From Mesostigma viride (taxonomy: Eukaryota > Streptophyta > Mesostigmatophyceae > Mesostigmatales > Mesostigmataceae), in assembly GCA_009746045.1 (NCBI GenBank), contig RPFO01000132.1, forward strand, positions 685,590 through 749,589: DNA of 64,000 nucleotides, written 5' to 3'. Below are positions 55,500 through 64,000 of this stretch, in pieces. The first letter of the stretch is position 1; the number at the start of each line of letters is the position of its first letter. Under the pieces are notes generated by a model. The model was not told the DNA's origin and searched no databases. It saw nothing but the letters and a program-made list of their open reading frames with translations. The translations under genes and the position numbers were made by a program.

Positions 55500-57196
55500 C
55501 TATTCTACAGTACTACTGCTGTATTCCCCTATGTAAGCTGCCAGGGCGTCTGGAGGTGCTGCAGGGCCGCGGGGGTCGCTTGCCAGGGCTAGCTTGTGGC
55601 CGCCATAGATGGCCGCCCCCTTCCAGTAAACCGGCTTCCCCGCCGCGGTCTGCCGGACCTGGAGGTAGGTCGGCCATAGCTCCCGTCGCCGTTGTTGCTG
55701 CATGCGCCAGGGTCAAGTCGAGTCGTCCATGCAGGGTGAAGTGAGTCTTCTCGATCGAGCCGAGCTTGCGGCGTCTGAGAAAAGAAATCTTGTCCGCCGG
55801 GTTCTCAAAGATGAGAAGAGGCGGGGGCGCCCCTGCCTTACCCCGCGAGCGGGGAAGGCGGTGGGCGACCAGCTTGATCTCACCAAGGAGGCCCATGTGA
55901 CCAAGGATTTCTCTCTCAAACGCACGTGCAAGCTTCTCGGAATTCTCACCTTCCACCATGCCGAAGTTCTTGACGATGCATGACGTGAAGGCTGCGCTTG
56001 GCGAGCTCGGCCTCCTCGATCGCGGAGGTCGAGCGTCTGCTGCTGGAGCTGTGCTGCGACGGCGTCAAGGTGGTGGAGGTGGTGGAGGTGGTGGAGGTGG
56101 TGGAGGTGGTGTGGTGCTTGAGCATGTCCGCCCAGGTCTGGGTGGGAGGGGCATCGCCAGCCGCGGGCCCCAGCGGGGGCTGGCTTGGCGGCAATGTCCT
56201 TCACCGCCTGCATGGGCGGTGAGGCCTGCGGTGTTTTGCAAGCTAGCACTCGATGGCGAATGGCGTTGTCCTTGAGGCGCTGGTCGATGTTGCGGAGCTG
56301 CAGGGCGGTGATGGCGCCGTCGGAGGTGGGGGTGGTGGCGGTGGGGGCTAGGCGAGGAGGGTGGAGGTTGGCGGTGGAGATGGTGAAGAGGAGGGGGAGC
56401 TCGGCAGCCAGCGTGCTGCCCATAGCTGCCACATCTGCAGCGAGGGGGCCCACGTGCTTCTCGAGGGCCTCGTTAAGGAGTGAGCGGATGCAGGATTCGG
56501 TCATGCAAGGTGGTGGTGATGGGCTTGGGGCCACCTTTAATTCCATGCATGGCAACCTTGGTGGCTTGGGTTGCAGCAGATGCAGCAGCCATGGACTTGA
56601 GCTCACCTTGCACAGTCTGTCAGAGGTGAGGGACTGCTGCATGCCACGCAGCAGCTCAGTAGCTCAGCGGGGTCGGCTGCGCCGGCAGGGGTGTCGGCGT
56701 CGGCCGCGGCATCGGGTGCGGCATGCAGCGATGGTCGCCAGCGGGTTGCAGACTTCAGGGCAGCATGTTAAGAGGCAGGGGGTGCGTTGCAGGGCGTCTT
56801 CCCATGTCAGCCACTCATCAGGGCCGTCAGGCATGAGCTGCGCCGGTGTTGGGATGGCGAATGATGTCGTCGGCGTCGTATCGGAATTTGAGGATTTGTA
56901 GCACGTCGGCGAGCAGCATGGTGAAAAATGCCGGAAGGTCGGCCGGTTGCAGGCGGGTGCCGAGGCTTGTAGATTTGGTTAAAGCAGATGGTGCAGGCGG
57001 TGCATGGGGTTGCAGGCGCGGTGTTAGCCTCGGTGTCCATGGAAGTGGCTTCCGTGGTGCGCGGCTTTTTGTGAGCGGCGGTAGTGGTGTCGGCAGAATG
57101 GCTGGCTCCCTCAAGAAGGTCGTCGATGGCGCGGGTTTCCTGAGCGGGAGGTGGTGCTGTGGCCTCCGCATCATAGCAATACCCCACCACACTCAT
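55500..57196 (-). pseudogene. LINE ORF1-like protein, frameshifted copy 2
   Basis: Minus frames in order: a Pro/Thr-rich start, PAFFTMLLADVLQILKFRYD, a coiled segment LNEALEKHVGPLAADVAAMG, a His/Leu repeat from GGTGGA units (56070-56113), then KLARAFEREILGHMGLLGEI, KLVAHRLPRSRGKAGAPPP, DKISFLRRRKLGSIEKTHF and RRELWPTYLQVRQTAAGKP. The domain order matches copy 1, yet the sequence is far diverged, so these are two element lineages. Frames are broken at several points. Confidence 0.65.
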
Positions 57197-57199
57197 CGA

Positions 57200-57460
57200 A
57201 AATGGCTGTGTTTGAGGGTTACTATATTTTTCGCGACCGGTTCAGTCCTTTTCGGTTCCCAAGTACCGTCGAAACACAGCGCGGTACCTAAAATCGCGTA
57301 ACGGAAACTGAAAGAACCGAAACTGTAGGATGTTGTCATGGACCGTATGAAGGAATTTTGTCGCCCGTACGAGGGATTTCACGCACCGTACGAGGAGTTG
57401 TCATGGACCGTATCTGTAACCGTACGATGGAACCGCGAGTTATAGTGACCACCTGCCTCC
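57200..57460. other. Short intergenic stretch with CGTACGAGG repeats
   Basis: TCATGGACCGTAT and CCGTACGAGG each recur within 100 bp at 57330-57430. No gene is seen. Confidence 0.4.
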
Positions 57461-57838
57461 GTGGCAGGGCAGGCAGGGAAGGTGGAGACTAAGGCACTCG
57501 TATTAATCCAAGGGGAAATTTCGCCAAACGTGCAACGTGCGTGCTCACATACGACTTTCGGTGGGTACCTAAATGGAGTAAAATACTTGCCTCATGGCTT
57601 GTTTAAAGCCGACAGGGCGTACTGTGGGTGTACTGTATTCCTAAGGTGCAAATACTTAGGAGGCGCTGGGAGGCGTGCAAAATTTGATGGCCCTTGCCTC
57701 GGACATGGTCAGATATGGACACTAGTTAACAGGAAGGTGAGCGTTAACTGGAAGGTGAGCAAACTTATGGGAATATCGAAATTTGAAGCGGCAGGCACTC
57801 TAAAATTTCATCAAGAATCGCAGCCTTGGTTGTCATGA
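57461..57838 (+). other. 125-codon open frame, unassigned
   Basis: The frame has several Cys, Lys and Trp residues and no recognised domain. Nothing around it supports a gene (no splice structure or homologue). Chance is likely. Confidence 0.15.
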
Positions 57839-57967
57839 CGATGATGCGCAGTTTAAGGAGCATCAGAAAATGGGGCAGGCTTTCATTTGCACCTTTAGTG
57901 GTACGGATTGAGGCCAGCTGTAGGGCTCTCAGGTCTTTGTTAGTATTAGTGTAGGCTTGCAGACTGT

Positions 57968-58420
57968 GTGGCTTCTGGTGCCCCGTGCGAAGGTGTCTAT
58001 TCTTTATCGTGTACTCACGAATCCGAGGCTTCGAATATTTTACAACTGCAAAGCGTCACGACGGCCGCGGTTTCAGTGGTCCGTCAAGGTTTGGTTGTTA
58101 TATACATAAAGAGGGCCGCTCGTGTAACCATTCGCCACGATAGTTTGTGGATTACCTTGGCTGCTCAGGCAGTCTTCAGGATAGCTCGTATGAGCCAAGT
58201 TGATGCCGCTTTATCAATGCACCGTGACTGCAGCACATACCGGACCTGTGCTGTGAGAATTGCGGACATCATTGCTGCAGCTTTCTTTGTTTACTTGATG
58301 GTAGCAAAGCTGTGCAAACCTTTTGGAAGTCAGGTATTGGCATGCGTGGTTGTGCAGCATTGTAGAAGCTCGATTTGTTCCCCAGTTTCTTGGCCCTTCT
58401 TTTCCTATATCAAAAAGTAG
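57968..58420 (+). other. 150-codon open frame, unassigned, with hydrophobic segments
   Basis: A long uninterrupted frame in DNA of average composition. Hydrophobic stretches AAVSVVRQGLVVIYI and RIADIIAAAFFVYLMVAK could be membrane segments. The only ATGs are internal and no family is recognised. It may be a remnant of a coding exon or chance. Confidence 0.25.
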
Positions 58421-58680
58421 GTATAGCAATATGGTATGGCTAACCGGCATGCAGGGGTCAGGCAGAGCCTGTATGCTTTCACTGCAAAGGGCAGCAACTT
58501 GCACGATGCACAGCTGGCTCATACATTATTTGCCTACTATATTATATTGCATGAATGAGTATTTCTTTGCATGGTAAGTGTCTTCAACGTGCATGTGTGC
58601 GATGTTTTATCGTGGGCCCAGCGACACTAGACTCCATGCGGCATGCGTGTATGATTACTTTGTTGAACGACAGTAAAATC

Positions 58681-61600
58681 ATGTTCATGTCCCACGTAGC
58701 TCCCACAAAAACCAGCATCTTCATTAAAACAATAAGTGGAAGCATAAATGTGACACTATTGACATGCCCGGAGGCACGCCGTTCAAGGCCCTTCATGAAG
58801 TACGTTGCCCTATAGAGGCAACCAAGACAAGGGTGGGTGGGTGGGGAGCAAAGAAAGAGGCCGACAAAACCAGCCAGAGCGGCTTTTAGTTGCAAAACCT
58901 CCCTTATCCCTAGCTAACTGACGTCATTAGACCCTTATGTTCAGTGATGCTAGTAAGACGCTAACCGTACAGACCGGGGGTAGAATATCCCGAATCTGCA
59001 GGGCTAGTATTAAATAATGCGTAGGTTGTTCTTTTCAGGGGCACTGCACCTCACGCCCCGTTCCGCCCGGGTATAATCAACCCAAACGCGGAACGCACAT
59101 TTTATTTAATTCATTTTTCAACCACACACTATACTGCATCTACTAATCACAAAAGCTCTAGCCAAACAGCTACGAGAAAACACTACGACCTATAAGCCGC
59201 TCAATCAGCGGCCTCTTGTTCCCGCATTCACGTATAGAAGAAACTCCGTTCAAAGAACCCCGATTCATGTCCCACGTAGCTCCCACAAAAACCAGCATCT
59301 TCAACAATAAGTGGAAGCATAAATGTGACACTATTGACATGCCCGGAGGCACGCCGTTCAAGGCCCTTCATGAAGTACGTTGCCCAATCACCCCCGCCCT
59401 GGCTTTCCCTTGAAGCCGCACTCCACCTTGCTCGTTGTCACAAGTGACCGCCCTGCCGCAAAACGGGAGCCCCCCCACATCGGGAGGCGTGTGCCCGGCG
59501 GCTGTGGATGCATGGCCAGGCCCAAAAAGGCCCAGCGCATTCGCACTGCGATTGCGCACGGCCAGCCTATCATGACCCCTCTCGGGGCCCCGAGTCGGTA
59601 TACCGCTATGGCCGTCTCCCCATAGACCCGGGGTGCTTCGAGAAAAAACGTGGACCTAGCCCAGACCCCGCCAGCCCGGTTGCCCGAGGCCACAGCGCCA
59701 GGCACCTGGCTGAACGAGAGTCCGTTCAGCCAAGACCGCATCCCCCCCCGAGGTTTCTATGCGTGGGGAAAAAATTTCTAGCTTAGGCGCTTTTCCCATC
59801 GCCGTCCCCAGCCCCAACCACCCCCCCTCGGCGAAAGGCAATTGCAAAGTTTGCTGGCCAGCAGCAATTTCCGAAGAAAAAGCCTCAGGCCGCGGACCAA
59901 GACACGGGTTGCCAGTGCCAGCCATCCGGCTCCAACCCGGGGTGCAAGCATCCCCAGGTACGGAGCACCAGCTCGCGCACTGGGCCGACCGAGCGACAGT
60001 TGAGCACCTGTCACGGCACCCGGCCCACCAAAGACCCCAAGCTGGGGAAAAGGTGCGGACCGGAGGTAATCATTTTCTTTTCTTTTAGTTAACCGGGCGA
60101 GGAACTACGCCTGGCCGGTTAACAACTGGAAGTCTCACCACTGGCCAAGTGGCCGGTGCAACCAGTGCTTTTGGGATTTTGCTCCGCAGCACCCATAGCT
60201 GCGGCTGCCGCCGCAACGACAACGAGCAAAGAAAGAGGCCGACAAAACCAGCCAGAGCGGCTTTTAGTTGCAAAACCTCCCTTATCCCTAGCTAACTGAC
60301 GTCATTAGACCCTTATGTTCAGTGATGCTAGTAAGACGCTAACCGTACAGACCGGGGGTAGAATATCCCGAATCTGCACGGCTAGTATTAAATAATGCGT
60401 AGGTTGTTCTTTTCAGGGGCACTGCACCTCACGCCCCGTTCCGCCCGGGTATAATCAACCCAAGCGCGGAACGCACATTTTATTTAATTCATTTTTCAAC
60501 CATGCACTATATTGCATCTACTAATCACAAAAGCTCTAGCCAAACAGCTACGAGAAAACACTACGACCTATAAGCCGCTCATCCAGCGGCCTCTTGTTCC
60601 CGCATTCACGTATAGAAGAAACTCCGTTCAAAGAACCCCGATTCATGTCCCACGTAGCTCCCACAAAAACCAGCATCTTCATTAAAACAATAAGTGGAAG
60701 CATACATGTGACACTAATTGACATGCCCGGAGGCACGCCGTTCAAGGCCCTTCATGAAGTACGTTGCCCAATCACCCCCGCCCTGGCTTTCCCTTGAAGC
60801 CGCACTCCACCTTGCTCGTTGTCACAAGTGACCGCCCTGCCGCAAAACGGGAGCCCCCCCACATCGGGAGGCGTGTGCCCGGCGGCTGTGGATGCATGGC
60901 CAGGCCCAAAAAGGCCCAGCGCATTCGCACTGCGATTGCGCACGGCCAGCCTATCATGACCCCTCTCGGGGCCCCGAGTCGGTATACCGCTATGGCCGTC
61001 TCCCCATAGACCCGGGGTGCTTCGAGAAAAAACGTGGACCTAGCCCAGACCCCGCCAGCCCAGTTGCCCGAGGCCACAGCGCCAGGCACCTGGCTGAACG
61101 AGAGTCCGTTCAGCCAAGACCGCATCCCCCCCCGAGGTTTCTATGCGTGGGGAAAAAATTTCTAGCTTAGGCGCTTTTCCCATCGCCGTCCCCAGCCCCA
61201 ACCACCCCCCCCTCGGCGAAAGGCAATTGCAAAGTTTGCTGGCCAGCAGCAATTTCCGAAGAAAAAGCCTCAGGCCGCGGACCAAGACACGGGTTGCCAG
61301 TGCCAGCCATCCGGCTCCAACCCGGGGTGCAAGCATCCCCAGGTACGGAGCACCAGCTCGCGCACTGGGCCGACCGAGCGACAGTTGAGCACCTGTCACG
61401 GCACCCGGCCCACCAAAGACCCCAAGCTGGGGAAAAGGTGCGGACCGGAGGTAATCATTTTCTTTTCTTTTAGTTAACCGGGCGAGGAACTACGCCTGGC
61501 CGGTTAACAACTGGAAGTCTCACCACTGGCCAAGTGGCCGGTGCAACCAGTGCTTTTGGGATTTTGCTCCGCAGCACCCATAGCTGCGGCTGCCGCCGCA

Positions 61601-62030
61601 ACGACAACGAGCAAAGAAAGAGGCCGACAAAACCAGCCAGAGCGGCTTTTAGTTGCAAAACCTCCCTTATCCCTAGCTAACTGACGTCATTAAACCCTTA
61701 TGTTCAGTGATGCTAGTAAGACGCTAACCGTACAGACCGGGTAGAATATCCCGAATCTGCAGGGCTAGTATTAAATAATGCGTAGGTTGTTCTTTTCAGG
61801 GGCACTGCACCTCACGCCCCGTTCCGCCCGGGTATAATCAACCCAAACGCGGAACGCACATTTTATTTAATTCATTTTTCAACCACACACTATACTGCAT
61901 CTACTAATCACAAAAGCTCTAGCCAAACAGCTACGAGAAAACACTACGACCTATAAGCCGCTCAATCAGCGGCCTCTTGTTCCCGCATTCACGTATAGAA
62001 GAAACTCCGTTCAAAGAACCCCGATTCCTT
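58681..62030. repeat. 1384-bp tandem repeat, two full and one partial copy
   Basis: Shared landmarks fall 1384 bp apart: CATGCCCGGAGGCACGCCGT at about 59338 and 60722, and CTAACTGACGTCATTA at about 60293 and 61677. A first partial copy starts at 58681 and lacks the central 0.9 kb. The full copies differ at only a few bases by eye, so the duplication is recent. No RNA gene was recognised inside. A plus-frame stretch, TSIFIKTISGSIHVTLIDMP, resembles a ubiquitin first beta-hairpin in the third copy; small indels break it in the others. Confidence 0.92.
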
Positions 62031-62820
62031 GTATGCAGGGCAGTGAGCCAGTGAGCCAACTGTGTATTCTAGTAACGCTTATTAGTGTCACAAACATGTC
62101 AGTGAGTGAGAAATGGTTCAAACAGCCCTGAAAACCATCAAATCTAGTGGTCACGTACGTTCGTGTACTATACCGTATTATACCTTGATTTACTTTATAC
62201 GGACCCTGTGTGTATAACCGCGTATTACGTATAATGGAACTCTGACCCCGATGGATGGATGGGTGGGGACACACAATCCTACCGGTCTAATCTATCTACG
62301 ACATCAAGCCAACTCTAGTCTAAGCTCTCTACCCTAGCTCTCTTCATGTATTATTTAGTTAGTTAGCTAGGTGGTATGCAGTGATTGTGGAAATGTTAGG
62401 CCATTCATGGTTGACTAGCAGAATTTCCAGGCCTGCATTTGTAAAACCGTCATGGTTGGCCATTAGTGGTTGAGTAGCGGACAGCTAGCATTACCATGCA
62501 TTGGTACAACCGTTCATTCTCAATTAATGTTGGCTTTCAAAATATGCCGTGTCATTGATATTAAAATTAAAAAATTAAATTTGGAACATATCTCCGTTCA
62601 TTCATGAAGTGAGACAACTATGCCTGGACATTCATTTATATTTATTCATTGATTTTTTATAATTTCATGGACATTGGCTATTCCGATTTAATGATGATAT
62701 GGGTGGTAGCAGTATGAGTTAGCATCTTTGACACAGGAGTGTAACTCGCGACTCACACTAACTACTACTTGGAATCATGTCATATCAATTCAGATTAGTA
62801 ATTGAGCTTAGATTGCATGC
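62031..62820. other. Intergenic with LINE-tail crumbs
   Basis: 62245-62300 (CCCCGATGGATGGATGG, then AATCCTACCGGTCTAATC) is a truncated minus-strand family B 3' UTR. 62570-62600 carries TTAAATTTGGAACATATCTC, a crumb of a family A/C tail. No gene is seen. Confidence 0.5.
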
Positions 62821-62824
62821 AGGC

Positions 62825-62962
62825 CTTATATCAAGGAGACAACCAGATATGTTACTATTATCAAGGAGACAACCAGCGCAGGCCAAAAATCATGTCAAGG
62901 AGACAACCAGCACACTATTATTATTATCAAGGAGACAACCAGCGCAGGCCAGAAATCGGGCG
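62825..62962 (+). repeat. Four clustered copies of the dispersed GGAGACAACC repeat
   Basis: TCAAGGAGACAACCAG occurs at about 62832, 62859, 62895 and 62928, with GCGCAGGCC(A)GAAATC continuing in two. The separating pieces are short and AT-rich (TATTATTAT). Confidence 0.85.
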
Positions 62963-63029
62963 TATGCTCACATGATACGGCATTGGAATATCCCATGTCT
63001 CCATCACTTGCACTTTGTGCGCACCGAGC

Positions 63030-63960
63030 CACCCATGCAGTCGCCCACCCATGCAGCCACCTGGCCACCCGCCCACACAACTACTACTCACACACTCGCG
63101 TGCCCGTACACCTAGACACCCACCCGTCCACCCACCCAGCTAGTGACCCACCCACCCAGCCAGCTGCGCACGTGCTAACCCACCTTTTATAACCACGCGT
63201 GCACCTAGGCACCCAACCACCTACCAACCCACTTGGACATCCACCCACCCACCAAGGCACCTGCGCAACCCACATACCAATCAGGTAATAAGGAGGCATT
63301 CACCCATCCAATGAGCCAACCACCCAATCACCCAACCACCTAAACACCCAGCCAGCTGGCCCCATATGCACCCATGCGGCCGCCCACCCTTGACCCACCC
63401 ACGCACCTACTTAAGTACCACTCAACCACTCACTGCCCCCACACCCTTATACCCACTGACCCACCCACACATGCATTTTCTCAGCCAGCCAGCCACCTAC
63501 CTCACCCCCAACGTGCATAGCCCTTTTCTCCCGCGATAGGAGACGGTCCCAACCATTAACCCATCCACGCATCCATATCCGTGCGCGCACCCGTCCATCT
63601 ACCCGTCCCTTCGCCCACCCACCCACATAGTCATCTACACATCCACCAGCCACCAACCACCAATGGCCTACCCACCAACCCACCCACCCACACGCATCCC
63701 TAATAACCATGCAACCAACCACCAACCCACCACCCTCAATACCGTGCCATTGTTTCACTCACGAATCCAACAACCCACCCACTTCGCAGTCCCCAAAGCC
63801 TATCAATCACCCAGCCACCTGGACATCTACCTATGACCGACCACCCTTGTACTCATCCACCCACCATGACCAGCCAGCCAGCCAGCCAGCCACCCTTTCC
63901 AGCTGCCTGTGCTCCCAGCTTCTCGGCCAGCCATTTACCAAGGCATCCACCTGTTACGTC
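63030..63960. repeat. Degenerate CCAC/CCAACC-rich tract
   Basis: ACCCACCC, CAGCCAGC and CCAACCACC motifs recur irregularly over 0.9 kb, giving strong strand asymmetry (C/A on plus). It looks like an old decayed (CCCA)n array, complementary in type to the GGGT block at 26.2-26.8 kb. Frames rich in Pro/Thr/His are artefacts. Confidence 0.8.
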
Positions 63961-64000
63961 CCAGCCCAGACACACCTAGCCTGAGCCACGTAGCGAAAGA

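Noticed and set aside
59388-61399. 117-119 codon minus frames in the 1384-bp repeat as conserved genes
   Set aside because: They are conserved only because the DNA is duplicated; copies differ too little to test for coding constraint and no family is recognised.
62825-62962. CRISPR-like repeats with variable spacers
   Set aside because: Spacers are short AT-rich filler and the repeat is a dispersed element found elsewhere in the window.

Overview
The window is nuclear DNA from a photosynthetic eukaryote; a green alga is the best guess, and the species is not identifiable from sequence alone. The reasons are GT-AG introns of up to about 3 kb, GC-rich exons in mixed-composition DNA, a protein with a primary-plastid type transit peptide followed by a lumen-type signal, a plant-like GBA2 glucosylceramidase, degraded LINEs, and an exceptional load of micro- and minisatellites. 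No rRNA, tRNA, bacterial operon or CRISPR array was found.

Four spliced genes were rebuilt by hand from splice sites, intron phase and protein family, in two head-to-head pairs. Pair 1: the N-terminal half of a GBA2-type glucosylceramidase (minus, 15271 down to 890, eleven exons, running off the left edge) and a 236-aa SnoaL/DUF4440-like protein with a predicted plastid-lumen presequence (plus, 17030-22202, six exons, 711 nt exactly in frame). Pair 2: a leucine-rich-repeat/coiled-coil protein of about 1068 aa (minus, 36590 down to 29864, five exons, all phase 0) and a giant THADA/Trm732-like protein of 4033 aa (plus, 37339-51507, two exons). The THADA first exon alone is 10.3 kb and carries many low-complexity insertions.

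Between and around the genes lie: LINE debris at 22.8-24.6, 27.9-29.1 and 49.4-57.2 kb (ORF1-like C-termini, ORF2 C-termini, 3' tails with a shared CTCC-CAAC-GGAG hairpin and TTAA-type tails); a 1.1-kb tetranucleotide tract at 25.7-26.8 kb; a satellite of about 183 bp at 26.9-27.8 kb; a dispersed fold-back repeat at seven or more sites; a 1384-bp tandem repeat at 58.7-62.0 kb; and a degenerate CCAC-rich tract at the right end.

The most unusual observation is that many introns contain diverged 'echoes' of the 3' edge of the exon just upstream, often with the splice donor. I see this after at least nine of 21 donors, in all four genes. It suggests a local duplication process acting at exon-intron junctions.
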